In this document: positions 9,882 to 21,100 of the stretch, piece by piece
Layout of the letters: every line of letters starts with the position of its first letter
Numbering within the stretch: the stretch's first letter is position 1
Source: Mahella sp.
GTDB lineage: Bacteria; Bacillota; Clostridia; Mahellales; Mahellaceae
DNA: 64,000 bases
NCBI RefSeq assembly: GCF_020054945.1
Contig: NZ_JAIHAU010000005.1
Span: forward strand, 1 to 64,000
Direction: 5' to 3'
The notes under the pieces: model-generated
Told to the model about the DNA's origin: nothing
Databases searched by the model: none
The model's input: only the letters and a program-made list of their open reading frames with translations
Position numbers and translations under genes: made by a program

Positions 9882-11930
9882 TTATAGCATGAATACCTTT
9901 GTTTCAAAAGCTCCAAGCTCAACTTCGCCATAACTTTGCTTGCCAGTGAACATATCAAGCATCGGTTGCTTTAAGTTGATATCAATTTTCCCATCAGTGA
10001 AATTGAGTACAAACATGTATTTTTCGTCCTCTTTTTCCCGAATAGCCAGTTCACTTTCAGCCGGAGCATCGATGAACGGCGCAAACGGTGATTCAATTCC
10101 TAGCTTTTTTAAAAATATCTCCGCTGTTTTTCCCGTAAATGCCCCTCCAAAATAATAGGCTTTGCCTTTTCCGATGCTGTTAACGGTTAAGCCTGGTTGT
10201 CCTTTATAATAATTGGAATCATACGTACCGATAACATCGACAGTATCACAGATGGGCTTGAGTACATCGTTGAATACCGCAGCTTCCAACACCGCATCAT
10301 CCCAAAGAACATTTACTTTGTCATCGGCAGGTCCTACAAATGTGTATTCCGAAAGGTCAACTCCGCAGATATCAGCCGCATACCCCGTCATATGCCTCAT
10401 AACGCATTTCCCGCTCTCATCCTTGTAGCCGGTTCTGCATCCCATCAAAAGCGTCCCTCCATTTTCAACATACGCTTTGAGCAGGTCGGCAGTCGCTTTC
10501 TTTAAAATCGTGGCATGAGGATATACCAACAAAGGATATTTGGATAGAGTATCAATCGTCGCATCCTCCGTTATATAAACATAATCCATCGGAATATGGG
10601 CCAGCTGTGAAGCATTGAACCACCCTTTTTCACTTTCATCTTCCACGCGCCTATGCCACACGTCATACCTGGCATCCCATATATTGTCGTACTCCTTCAC
10701 GATAGCAAAACTTGCTTTATATTTTGCACCTGTTATTGAAGAAATTTTCCCAAATTTGTTGCTTATGTCCCTAACCTCGGCTAGCCTGCGGTTATCCTTA
10801 TTATTATAATCAAGAATCCCATGCCAGTATATCTCCGTACCCATTACAGACGTTCTCCATCGGAAAAAGCCAACATAATCAGCACCATGAGCTACGCTCT
10901 GCATGCTCCAAAGGGTTATTTGACCTGGCTTCGGCATAGGGGCTTCCATGCGAGTATTCCAGCCTATGGCCCCGGTTTGCTGTTCCATAACGCCAAAGTT
11001 GGAAGATAAGGAGCGCACCTCCGTTAGACGTCTGCTCCATTTGCGGTCATTTAAGTCATCGGAATGCTTAGGATCTGCAGACAGCGCATACGCAAAATCA
11101 GGATAAGAATCAAATGTCATAAAATCAAGGGATTCTTTAACCAGCCGATGATTATCTACATTGCCGAATATTCCGTTTGTAGTTATAAATTGCTTAGGTG
11201 ATATGAGCCGCCGCAGTATCTTGCTTTGTATGCCGGCATAACGGCAAAGGCTGTGCGATATAAATCGGATATAGTCTAAAACCTGATGCGGGTTTGGAGA
11301 GTCGTTTGGTGTTCTGCGTGGTACATATACCTGATTCCAATCGTTGTAGGTCTGGTTCCAGAAAACCGTGCCCCACGCTTCGTTAAGGGCATCTATCGTT
11401 ATATATTTTTCTTTCAAAAACTCTCTAAATGCTACTGTATCGCTCTCAGAGTAAAATTCATCCAACTCGCAATTAAGCTCATTATCTATTTGCCAGCCGA
11501 TGACAGCATCATCATGGCCATAGTGTTGGGCAAGCTTTTCTACAATGGTTTTTGTCAGCTCTATATATTTGGGTGAATTATAATTATAATGCCTTCTCGA
11601 ACCATGCCTATAAAGAATTCCGTCTTTAGTTGCATTAAGGATTTCTGGATAATTCTCAGACGCCCATGCCGGCGGTGTAGCCGTCGGTGTACCGAATATC
11701 ACCTTCATGCCGTGTTTGCGGGCCACATTCATAAATTCATCAAAAAACTCAAAAGTAAACTCACCTTCAGCAGGTTCAAATTTATTCCATGCAAATTCAC
11801 CTATGCGTATTACCCGAATGCCGCTATCCAGCATACGCTCCAAATCGCTTTCCCAGAACGATTGCCCCCATTGCTCCGGATAATAGCAAACACCCATCGT
11901 TAAGTCCTTGAAATCAATTTTTTTGTCCAT
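9882..11930 (-). CDS. Glycoside hydrolase family 42 beta-galactosidase
   Basis: MGVCYYPEQWGQSFWESDLERMLDSGIRVIRIGEFAWNKFEP; WQIDNELNCELDEFYSESDTVAFREFL; typical GH42. Confidence 0.95.
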   Translation of the reverse strand: MDKKIDFKDLTMGVCYYPEQWGQSFWESDLERMLDSGIRVIRIGEFAWNKFEPAEGEFTFEFFDEFMNVARKHGMKVIFGTPTATPPAWASENYPEILNATKDGILYRHGSRRHYNYNSPKYIELTKTIVEKLAQHYGHDDAVIGWQIDNELNCELDEFYSESDTVAFREFLKEKYITIDALNEAWGTVFWNQTYNDWNQVYVPRRTPNDSPNPHQVLDYIRFISHSLCRYAGIQSKILRRLISPKQFITTNGIFGNVDNHRLVKESLDFMTFDSYPDFAYALSADPKHSDDLNDRKWSRRLTEVRSLSSNFGVMEQQTGAIGWNTRMEAPMPKPGQITLWSMQSVAHGADYVGFFRWRTSVMGTEIYWHGILDYNNKDNRRLAEVRDISNKFGKISSITGAKYKASFAIVKEYDNIWDARYDVWHRRVEDESEKGWFNASQLAHIPMDYVYITEDATIDTLSKYPLLVYPHATILKKATADLLKAYVENGGTLLMGCRTGYKDESGKCVMRHMTGYAADICGVDLSEYTFVGPADDKVNVLWDDAVLEAAVFNDVLKPICDTVDVIGTYDSNYYKGQPGLTVNSIGKGKAYYFGGAFTGKTAEIFLKKLGIESPFAPFIDAPAESELAIREKEDEKYMFVLNFTDGKIDINLKQPMLDMFTGKQSYGEVELGAFETKVFML

Positions 11931-11934
11931 ACAA

Positions 11935-12783
11935 TCATTCTTCTTTCATTAATTTATTGGAATTTAAAGTCTCAATCATCTGCACTATACTATACTCTTT
12001 CGGTTCTTGTTTAATCCTTCTGTACTCATGCGGCGTCATATTAAAAACTTTTTTAAAAACCTGGCTGAAATATCTTTGGTCTTTAAAACCCACCTGCTCA
12101 CAAATTATACCGATTTTCTCTTTGGTATGCCAGATCAGTTTTGCTGCATTTATCAGCCGAATAGAAAGCAGAATATCACTAAATGAATATCCTGTTTCTT
12201 TTTTTATCAGGTGCGAAAGATAAACCGGATTAAAATGATACTTAGCTGACAACGAATTAAGCGATATCTGACAATTATAATTCTCTGCAATAAATTTCAA
12301 AATTTCGATTACGCTCTTACTACAATAATAAAAACTGTTTATTATCCTTTCAGTATTGTTCATAGAGCCCTTGACTATTTCATATCGGCTGATTATTTCC
12401 TCCTTTTGCCTCTCATATTCTATCTCTTCTATAGCTTTCCTGGTTACATCCATGAGTTCATCCAGATTAATCGGCTTTAGAAGATAAGAAAAAACATTTG
12501 CAGTAATTGCATGTCTTGCGTATTCGAAATCGCTGAATCCCGAAAGAATTATTACCTTCGTATTAAGATTATTATGCTTTATATAATCAGAAATCTCTAA
12601 GCCGCTCAAACCAGGCATCTTAATATCGGTTATAACAATATCTATATTTTGGACCGACAAAATTTGTTTTGCGCTTAAACCGTCTTCAGCGGTCAACACC
12701 TCATCTATACCTAAAGAAGCCCAATCTAAAGTAGCCAAACCTTGCCGGATAAAATATTCATCATCGGCAATAAGCAATTTCAT
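11935..12783 (-). CDS. YesN-like response regulator with AraC-type DNA-binding domain
   Basis: MKLLIADDEYFIRQGL receiver N-terminus; C-terminal AraC HTH (GIICEQVGFKDQRYFSQVFKKVFNMTPHEYRR). Likely start is the internal Met at 12783 (GGGGAGG upstream), not 12813. Confidence 0.92.
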   Translation of the reverse strand: MKLLIADDEYFIRQGLATLDWASLGIDEVLTAEDGLSAKQILSVQNIDIVITDIKMPGLSGLEISDYIKHNNLNTKVIILSGFSDFEYARHAITANVFSYLLKPINLDELMDVTRKAIEEIEYERQKEEIISRYEIVKGSMNNTERIINSFYYCSKSVIEILKFIAENYNCQISLNSLSAKYHFNPVYLSHLIKKETGYSFSDILLSIRLINAAKLIWHTKEKIGIICEQVGFKDQRYFSQVFKKVFNMTPHEYRRIKQEPKEYSIVQMIETLNSNKLMKEE

Positions 12784-12809
12784 GCAATCACTTCCTCCCC
12801 ATGGTGGAA

Positions 12810-13655
12810 TCATCCTTTAACTGCTCCAGCAACCATGCCTTCCATTATATTGTTATGAAGGAATATATAAACAATTATTGTAGGTATAATAGTTACAATT
12901 ACTGCGGCAATCATGCCAACATAGTTTGTTGTATACTGTCCCTGAAACGCCATCAAGCCGACCGGCAGAGTCATTTTTGCTGGATCAGAAAGTAGAATCT
13001 GTGGCAGCAATAAGTCATTCCAAGTAGCAAGAAATATAATAACAGCCACTGTAACAATAGATGATTTCGATATTGGCATTATTATGTTAAAGAATATACG
13101 CAGGATTCCACAACCGTCAATTACCGCCGCCTCTTCCATATCATTCGGAATAGTAGTGAAGAAACCTGTAAGTATAAACATAGCCATAGGAAAGCTTCCT
13201 GCAACCTGAGCGATAATAACAGCCCAAGGTGTGTTTAAAATCTTCAAAGCATTAAATATAGAAAACAGTGGAACAATGCTTGCATAAATCGGAATCATCA
13301 ACCCAAGCAAGAAAATGTTCAGTGTTACCTTAGATAGCTTCCATTTCATACGCGATATAGCATATGCAGCCATACTGCTCAATAATATACCAAAAATTAA
13401 AACGCAAACTGCGATGAAGACAGAATTAAAAAAATAAGTACCTATCTTTCCCTTTACAAATGCATCGACATAATTCTGCAAAGAAAGTGTGTTAGGCAGA
13501 CCCCATGGGTCAGCAAACAATTCCTTGTTAGTCTTAAAAGAATTAATAAAAAGCCATACAATAGGATACAAGCATAATATTGTAAAGGCGATCATAACAG
13601 TATATTCCAAAATAAGCGATGCCTTGTTTTTTATTTTCACAGTCATAAGATTCAA
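12810..13655 (-). CDS. ABC sugar transporter permease (MalG/CUT1 type)
   Basis: MalG-like TM pattern and EAAVIDGCGILRIFFNIIMPISKSSIVTVAV EAA loop. Confidence 0.93.
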   Translation of the reverse strand: MNLMTVKIKNKASLILEYTVMIAFTILCLYPIVWLFINSFKTNKELFADPWGLPNTLSLQNYVDAFVKGKIGTYFFNSVFIAVCVLIFGILLSSMAAYAISRMKWKLSKVTLNIFLLGLMIPIYASIVPLFSIFNALKILNTPWAVIIAQVAGSFPMAMFILTGFFTTIPNDMEEAAVIDGCGILRIFFNIIMPISKSSIVTVAVIIFLATWNDLLLPQILLSDPAKMTLPVGLMAFQGQYTTNYVGMIAAVIVTIIPTIIVYIFLHNNIMEGMVAGAVKG

Positions 13656-13739
13656 TCACTCCTACGATAATATTCTACATTAACTATGCAGTCGGTTCAA
13701 GCCAAGATGCTATGTCTCCATTTCGCAGTCTTTTAATAC

Positions 13740-14624
13740 TCAATACTGTATATCTTCGGATTTAAACGCGATGTTTGATATTACAAGAGAAAGCACACAC
13801 AAAGCCAACAATATCACGCCGATCGCCGATGCATAGCCGTATTTCAATGTGCGGAATCCCCGATAATACATATATGACGACATAAGCTCAGTTGCATGGT
13901 TTGGCCCGCCACCTGTCATAACTGCGACTAAATCGTAATACTTTAGAGAACCAGTTATGATCAGTACTGCATCAATGCGCAGGACATTTTTAATCAACGG
14001 CAAAGTAATATTTGTAAACTGCTTCCATTTGGATGCTCCATCGATTTCTGCAGCCTCATATAGAGAACTTGGTATGTTTTTCATGGCTGCAAGCTGGATG
14101 ATCATATGATAGCCCACATATTGCCACATTACAACTATGATAATAGCAAATATAGCAGTTTTTGGATTAGCTAGCCAATCCTGCGAGAAACGGCCTAATC
14201 CGATTAACGAGAGAAATTCATTGACCAACCCGAATTGAGAATTATACATAAACGACCACATAAGGCCGACTGCAACCCCAGAAATGACGTTCGGGAGGAA
14301 AAATACCGTTTGGAAGAAACGGCTTCCTTTTATTTTATTAAATAATATATTAGCAAACAATAAGGCCAGCGGCATATGTGCAATGAGTGAACCTATAACC
14401 ATAAGCATATTGTTGCCTAATGCCTGCCAAAATATATCATCCTGAGTAAAAAGACTTATATAATTTTTCAATCCCACAAAAATGCCAGGACTCATCAAAT
14501 CCGTCGAATACATGCTGATAATAAAATTGTAAATTATTGGAATCAGCGAAAAGCACAAATATATCAAAAAGGCTGGTAAAACAAACAATAAAATGTATTT
14601 TTTATTCTCCATGACCTTGTTCAT
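13740..14624 (-). CDS. ABC sugar transporter permease (MalF/UgpA type)
   Basis: EAAEIDGASKWKQFTNITLPLIKNVLRIDAVLII EAA loop; 6 TM pattern. Confidence 0.93.
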   Translation of the reverse strand: MNKVMENKKYILLFVLPAFLIYLCFSLIPIIYNFIISMYSTDLMSPGIFVGLKNYISLFTQDDIFWQALGNNMLMVIGSLIAHMPLALLFANILFNKIKGSRFFQTVFFLPNVISGVAVGLMWSFMYNSQFGLVNEFLSLIGLGRFSQDWLANPKTAIFAIIIVVMWQYVGYHMIIQLAAMKNIPSSLYEAAEIDGASKWKQFTNITLPLIKNVLRIDAVLIITGSLKYYDLVAVMTGGGPNHATELMSSYMYYRGFRTLKYGYASAIGVILLALCVLSLVISNIAFKSEDIQY

Positions 14625-14643
14625 CAGTAAACACTCCTTATAA

Positions 14644-14692
14644 AACGGGTATGTCAGCTAAATATACACCGGATACTTTCGACATACCCGTT
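14644..14692 (-). terminator. Intercistronic stem-loop between substrate-binding protein and permease genes
   Basis: 12-bp perfect arms AACGGGTATGTC (14644-14655) / GACATACCCGTT (14681-14692). Confidence 0.65.
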
Positions 14693-14709
14693 CTTCTTAA
14701 TCAATTATC

Positions 14710-16035
14710 TCATTTATCGCTATTTGTTTCCGCAAACTTCTGAAGCGCATTGAATTCACTCGCCGGATCCTTACCTCCGACAATAGCTTGACACTTGTTA
14801 TTGAACTCGACCCCTTCACCTGCACCGAATGCCCTGTCAAGCCATGGCGTTAACCCTACAACCTTGCTTGAAATATCCAGCACATCCGCTGTAACAGATG
14901 ATACCTTTGTTTTGTCTATATCTATCTTTGTGGTTGGAAGTCGCCCTGTTTTATATAAGAATTCTTCCTGATATTTCTGAGAACCAAAAAGCTTTATAAA
15001 AGCAGCGGCAGCTTCCGGATTTTTTGAATTCGCACTAATTGCAAGGCTTTGATCTATCGAGCCAACCAGGATATTATTGTTTTGTGGGTTTTTCGCCGGC
15101 AAAGCAAAAGCACCTACATCATCCACAATGGAACTCGTGGATTTATCTGTAACTGTGGCGATATCCCAACAGCCCATAAAATACATCGCTGTTTCGCCAT
15201 CTTTAAACAATTGAGTGCTGTTAGCACTTTTCATCCCAAGGAATCCATCTGGGAAATAGCCTTTGTTTACCATATCCTGGACTTCTTTTCCTGCTTCAAT
15301 ATAAGCCGGATCATTCCATTTTACGCTGCCATCAAGCAAGCCGTTATAAATCTTCATCCCACCGATGCCGTCGGCAATCTGCTGTACAAGCTGTGCAGGA
15401 ATCCAGGCATCAGGCGCCGCCATGGCTATAGGCGTAATTCCTTTGTCTTTCAGTGTTTGGCACGTATTAAGAAATTCTTCATAAGTAGTGGGAATTGACA
15501 AATTATTATCTTTAAAGATTTTCTTATTGTAAAACATAACGCATATTGATTTTGCATGTGGCACCGCATATACTTTGTCGTTATATGTCACCGGATCGAA
15601 TACCCCACTTTGGAAGCTATCTTTCCAAGTCGGATCTGCATCTAGTAATTTACCAATTTCATATACCTTGCCAGCTTCAACAAAAGGCCTCAGATAATCC
15701 AGTTCCCAGGTAAAAAAGATATCGGGAACGCTGTTGGCCGCCATTAAAGTTGTCAATTTCGTTTTGTACTGCTCATTTTCATAAGCCTGAAGCGTAAGTT
15801 TCGCGTTTACTGTATTATTTTCATTAAAATCCGATACAACTCCCTCTACGAGACCAAGCGTAGGATCTGTTGCAGTACCATTGTACATCATAGTTAATTC
15901 CACCGGTTCTGTCGAACTTGAAGAAGCTGAATTTGATGTACCCGAATTTGATGTGCCTGAATTTGAACTACTGCAGGCAACAAGCAGTGAACCAACCAGT
16001 AAAACCGACAAAACAACTGTAAAAAACCTTTTCAC
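14710..16035 (-). CDS. ABC sugar transporter extracellular substrate-binding lipoprotein
   Basis: Lipobox LLVACSSS; solute-binding family 1 pattern (VPDIFFTWELDYLRPFVEAGKVYEI). Confidence 0.93.
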   Translation of the reverse strand: MKRFFTVVLSVLLVGSLLVACSSSNSGTSNSGTSNSASSSSTEPVELTMMYNGTATDPTLGLVEGVVSDFNENNTVNAKLTLQAYENEQYKTKLTTLMAANSVPDIFFTWELDYLRPFVEAGKVYEIGKLLDADPTWKDSFQSGVFDPVTYNDKVYAVPHAKSICVMFYNKKIFKDNNLSIPTTYEEFLNTCQTLKDKGITPIAMAAPDAWIPAQLVQQIADGIGGMKIYNGLLDGSVKWNDPAYIEAGKEVQDMVNKGYFPDGFLGMKSANSTQLFKDGETAMYFMGCWDIATVTDKSTSSIVDDVGAFALPAKNPQNNNILVGSIDQSLAISANSKNPEAAAAFIKLFGSQKYQEEFLYKTGRLPTTKIDIDKTKVSSVTADVLDISSKVVGLTPWLDRAFGAGEGVEFNNKCQAIVGGKDPASEFNALQKFAETNSDK

Positions 16036-16437
16036 GCTAATTCCTCCCTAATGATTTTTTGAGGTACACAAATACTTAATGTACATAAAGTTAAGAAGAT
16101 TTATGTTAAAATAAAACAGTCAATAATAATACTTAGCTTTGACATTAATTAGTGACCTCATGTTATTTATATGATATCATCTTAAAAATTCATTGTATAG
16201 GCGCTACCTTAATGTAAAATGTTTGTTTTGTGTACTTTTTGCTTGGCAATAACAGAAAATTTCTGGATAGTCTCATTTCGCCATTTGATGATTTGATGTA
16301 ATACAATAAAAATTGGCAGGTTTAACTCGAAGAAGAGAAACTTTGAGAAAATAAAATGGCGATCAGCGAAATGTCAAAAGAGAACGGTAAGGCGGTCTGA
16401 TTGGGATAGGAATGCAGCTTTGTCGCTTTACAGCACT

Positions 16438-17235
16438 TTAAGGGGTTTCATTTTTTGCTGATTGCCGGATCAGCGTCAATTTTCCATATAACGCATATCT
16501 TGCGTTGTTGAATTCATAGGAGCAGGTACACAAAGTGACGATCCTGTCATCAGCCTTAACAATCGTGTCGGATTTAAACGTTGACTCTTTTTTGAGCGAA
16601 TCAACATAGCTTTGAAAATCATGATCATCCTTGAAATCAAATCTGACAGATTCATAATTGCCATCAACAACAATTCCGGCGAACAGCTCAATCGTAAAGT
16701 CACCGGCAGGGGTATAAAGCAGCATGGTCGAGAAGTTGTCGTAATAACGTTGATCCTTGTACTTTGTCAAGGAGGAAAACATGGAACCATCTTTCATGTT
16801 ATGTCCGTATATAACCGTGTTTTTATCTGAAAAATCGCTGTTATTACGATAATCCATAAATATAGAACCCAGCTTGTTACGCTCACCGGTGAACAGATGG
16901 CGAAGATAGAAATCGTTGTCTTTTCCCTGTACCACGGGATAATCGATTGCCGTATCTTCAGCGGTAAGCCATCCCACTACGTCCGGATTGATTTTTTCAA
17001 GAGACGCGAAGTCGACTCCCTTTGCCTGTTCCTCTTGCTTTTCTTCTGATGATGCTTCACCGACAGTTTCCGGTGATTCCCGGATCAGGCGAACTTGCTG
17101 ATAGGAGGCATCACCCCTGGCATACTCCCGACTGTTTGAAAATAGGATGAAAGCGGAGCCCAGAATGCCCAACACGCATAGTATCATCAAAATATGCAGT
17201 ATCCGACGCGGGAGCGCTTCCCCAGAGTGTTTCAT
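16438..17235 (-). CDS. Class B sortase
   Basis: N-terminal TM; PVVQGKDNDFYLRHLFTGERNKLGSIFMDYRN; VIYGHNMKDGSMFSSL; VTLCTCSYEFNNARYALYGKL (TLxTC catalytic Cys and Arg). Confidence 0.9.
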   Translation of the reverse strand: MKHSGEALPRRILHILMILCVLGILGSAFILFSNSREYARGDASYQQVRLIRESPETVGEASSEEKQEEQAKGVDFASLEKINPDVVGWLTAEDTAIDYPVVQGKDNDFYLRHLFTGERNKLGSIFMDYRNNSDFSDKNTVIYGHNMKDGSMFSSLTKYKDQRYYDNFSTMLLYTPAGDFTIELFAGIVVDGNYESVRFDFKDDHDFQSYVDSLKKESTFKSDTIVKADDRIVTLCTCSYEFNNARYALYGKLTLIRQSAKNETP

Positions 17236-17262
17236 TACGTTATCCTTTCTATCCGAAAAAAA

Positions 17263-17291
17263 GGCGGCAGGATTTTATGCTTCCCGCCGCC
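17263..17291 (-). terminator. Rho-independent terminator after surface-protein gene
   Basis: Minus strand GGCGGCGGGA..TCCTGCCGCC followed by TTTTTTT; between the surface protein and sortase. Confidence 0.75.
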
Positions 17292-17305
17292 GGTTCTCTT
17301 TCTGA

Positions 17306-18162
17306 TTATTTACTGTTTCTCTGTCTGGAGTATTTCCTGCGCAGGGTGAAATCGGCGAAGGAAAGAACCACAAGCGCTACGGAGAAGCAAAGCAATCCGA
17401 ACATTGCAAGTCTGCCTGTCTGGTTATCGCCCGTGTCAGGCATGCCGTTTTCTCCTGTATCCGCAGGCCCCTGCGGGGCACCCCCATCGTCAGTGTTATC
17501 AGAGGGATTTTCAGGTGTTCCGGGTTTGACCGGAACACTATTCCGTTTGTTCGTAAACGATGCGGTCTGTAAAGCATCAGCATGGATGATGCCGCTAGCC
17601 CCTGTGCTTGAGGAGGTATACCCCTCTTTGGTATAATCGGCTTCCGTCACGGTGTATTGCGCGCCCTCCGGCAAGCCGGTGATCGTGATACTCTCTCCGT
17701 CTGCCAACAAGATGGATCCGCCGCTGCGGAGAGTTCCGGCCGACGAGCCTGTATAGGGGTAAGCGTCCGGCGCATCGGTAAAAGTGACGGTGAATTTGAA
17801 TTTTTTGGCGAGATCCGCGCCCTGGCCCGTGACCGTTTTGCTGATGGTAAGGCTGCCCACAGAAGCCGGTAGCTTTGTGTTGGTAAAGGCGGCCGTCTCA
17901 TCATATCCAGACGAAATAACTCCGGAGCTTCCTGCGCTTTCAACAGAATAACCCTGCGCTGAAGGATTTTCCTCGATCACCTGATACGCCGTGCCGGCGG
18001 GTAGGCCAGTGATGGTAATGCTCTGACCATGGGCTAGGGAAATGGTATCCCCGCTCTTAATAATTCCAGCCGGCACACCATTTCCCGTGTAATTATAGGT
18101 ACCGGATGCACCGTCGAAGGTTACCGTAAAATTAAACTTCTTTGCGGTATCGGCACCGTCAC
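17306..18162 (-). pseudogene. C-terminal portion of the repeat-containing surface protein, out of frame with the upstream ORF; MPDTG-type sorting signal, TM and basic tail
   Basis: ENGMPDTGDNQTGRLAMFGLLCFSVALVVLSFADFTLRRKYSRQ; the frame continues upstream of the listed 18076 start through DGADTAKKFNFTVTFDGASGTYNYTGNGVPAG to the 18162 junction. Confidence 0.75.
18064..18162. repeat. 99-bp exact direct repeat, copy 1 (copy 2 at 18644-18742)
   Basis: TTCCAGCCGGCACACCA...CGGCACCGTCAC appears identical in both copies, offset 580 bp, read by eye. Confidence 0.85.
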
Positions 18163-21100
18163 ATGCTTCCGGTCGCGCCTGTGCTGGTCTTCGTGTACCC
18201 GTCGCCGGAGTAGTCCTTTTCAGTCACCGTATATGTTATACCTGTCGGTAAGCCAGTGATGGTAATGCTCTGACCATGGGCGAGGGAAATGGTATCCCCG
18301 CTCCTGATCATTCCATCCGGCACACCATTTCCCGTGTAACTATAGGTACCGGATGCACCGCTGCCGTCCAGCGTAAGAGTAAAGTCAAATTTTTTCCTGG
18401 TATCTGCGGCGTTGCCTCCCACCGTTTTGCTGATGGTCAGATCCCCGACTGTTCTCGTGTTGGTGAAATATGCTGTTTGCGTAGTATCGGCCACGATGCT
18501 GCCGGTCGCGTCTGTGCTGGTAGTAGTGTACCCGTCGCCGGAGTAGTCCGCTTCAACCACCGTATATGTTGCATCCTTCGGTAAGCCCACGATGGTAATG
18601 CTCTGACCATGGGCTAGGGAAATGGTACCACCGCTCTTAATCGTTCCAGCCGGCACACCATTTCCCGTGTAATTATAGGTACCGGATGCACCGTCGAAGG
18701 TTACCGTAAAATTAAACTTCTTTGCGGTATCGGCACCGTCACGGGTCACGCTTTCCAAGGTATATCCGGCAGGTGCCGCTGTTTCCTGAAGGAGATATTC
18801 ACCATCGGGGATAACTTTAAGCCGAAGGGTACCGTCGCTGCCGGTGACACCTTTTTTGATGACAGTAGTGCCATCCATCGCGTATAGCGTGAATTCAGCA
18901 CCAGCAAGGGGTGCACCTGCTCCATCAGTTTTCGTAATTCTGATCCATCCATTCCTCTGCAGGCTGGCGCTGCCATCCGAAGCTGTAATAATGTACGGTT
19001 TGGACGTTTCTTCCTGCTCCGTGTCACTCCCCAGCAGAGACACTTTGTTCGTAACAGTTCCCGGCTCGCCCGTGATATCAGTGATATAACTGAAGCGATA
19101 AGCCTTTGTGCTGTCGGGAATAGCAAAGCCCAGTGTCCGCGTCGCGTTATCATAGCTCACGTTTGTCCCCAGCTCCAACGTAATAGGGTTCCCTACCGTA
19201 TAGCTCCCATTGGCGTTGAGTGTCATCTCGTTGGCCGTAATATTTCCCGCGAGCAGCAAAGCGCCACTTGAATCTGTACGCAGATCAATGCCTAGCGGCA
19301 ACGTATCCTCTATCCTTGCACCCGTATGCGCAAGGTCGTAGGGCTTGTAATCTACCGTCCAACGTAATTCACCCGCTTTTGGTTGCGTGGTGTCTTTAGC
19401 CAGAATTTGGCTGACAATGGTTACGTCCTGGTAGCTGCTTACGCCGGTAGTCCAGTTTTCGGTATTCAAAGTCACATTGTTGCGTTCCGTTTTCGTTTGA
19501 TTAACGGAGAAATACTGCGCTGCGGTTTCGCTGGTGGGCCTTGCCTTGACCAGAATCACATAAGGTTTGTTAAGCGACGTGAACGTAAAGGTCGCGGTTC
19601 CTCCGATGAAGCCTGTTGTAAGATCTGTAACCGTATCGGGCGTGGTATCTGTTGCCAGAACGGTTCCGTTGGATTGGCCGGTTCCTTCAAAAATCAGGTA
19701 CTTTGATCCTGAAACGATGTCGGCAAACTCCCATCCATTCGGCAGTGTGTCGGTAAGGGTTGCCGTTCCCAGCGCTTGTCCCACTGCGTTTGTCGCATTG
19801 GTCAAATTGATGCCGTCCGCATTGACGTTGAGCCGGAAAATAACCGACTTGTCCTGATAGTCGAAGCCCTCCAGCGCATTACTCGTAAGGCCGGAGTTTA
19901 CGCCAGACGCCGGATCAGACATCGCTTCCCGCTTTAACATCCCCTTAAGCAACATTCTGTTCGTATAATTCACATTTCCGGTCGCGACATTTAGCTTTGC
20001 GTTGGCGCTGAACAGCGTCGCCGTGTTCCGTACGGTAGACGTTTTGTTGCCGGCGAATATATTCGGGTCTACGACCTGACTGTCAAAGCTGAGGGTGTTC
20101 AATACGGTCGTAGACAAGCCCGTGATTTCCAGCAAATCGGCAACCTGAGTGGTGCCCTGCATAATGGGAATCACATTCACCGCTGTTGTTCCCGAGCCGG
20201 AAAAGTTTCCGGCATATTTCTGCCCGTAGCACGGCGTTAGATCGGTGGCAGTAATATCGTCGGGAATACCGGTAACCGCTCCGAGGTTGATGCTGTTCCC
20301 ATAAACAAGAAGATCATATACCTTCAAATCGGGAATGCTTTGGCCTTTAGTATCTACATTGACGGTCCAGTGAATTTTCTGGTTCGCAGTATCCGCTACG
20401 CCGGATTTTGATATTGCGTTATACCCAATCGTCACACCAACGCCGCCCGTACCGAGGCCGGGACCCGACAAGCCGTCCCAGCGAATACTGGCCGAATTAG
20501 TGTACGTTTTTGTTCCGGTCGTATATGCGTCGTCGGGAACATTGGTTACGATAGTAAGCAGAATCATTGAGTTGATGTCGCCAATGGCATAATTGCCGGA
20601 GGCATCGGGCGTGATGGAAGTCTCGGCACCCCAGTTTGAGCCTGTCCAGGCTTGCCATTTGGCGGTATCGAGGGTCAAGCCAGTCGGTAATGCATCGGTT
20701 ATGACGACATTATTCAACGTTGCCCCCATGTGGTTGGCCGTGATCGTCCAGGTAATTGTGCGGTTTGTCGGGTCGTAGTCGCCGGTGCTGCCGGCATCGC
20801 TTGACGCACCTGTTTTTTCAATCCATTTAGGCGTAAATTTGACCTCGAATTGCCCCTCGTCCACCACTGTTGATTCACTGTTTAGAAGCTGGGCTTTGTT
20901 GTTCACCGTTTGCTCGGAAGTGGCATAATACGCACTATCGGATATTTTTGTCTTGAATGTTATTGTCTTGGGGCTGGTTGAGCCGGATGGGAAGACATAA
21001 CGAAGAGCATTGTCCGCTGTATCAGGGGACGCATCCGCGCCGTCCACCTGAAATGACGATGTAATATATGTACCCACATTCTGCAAATCGTCAAAAAACT

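Noticed and set aside
17906-18760. Repeated ~100-bp units considered as a CRISPR array
   Set aside because: Units are in-frame coding repeats of the surface protein; no short uniform repeats with unique spacers. No CRISPR array seen anywhere in the window.
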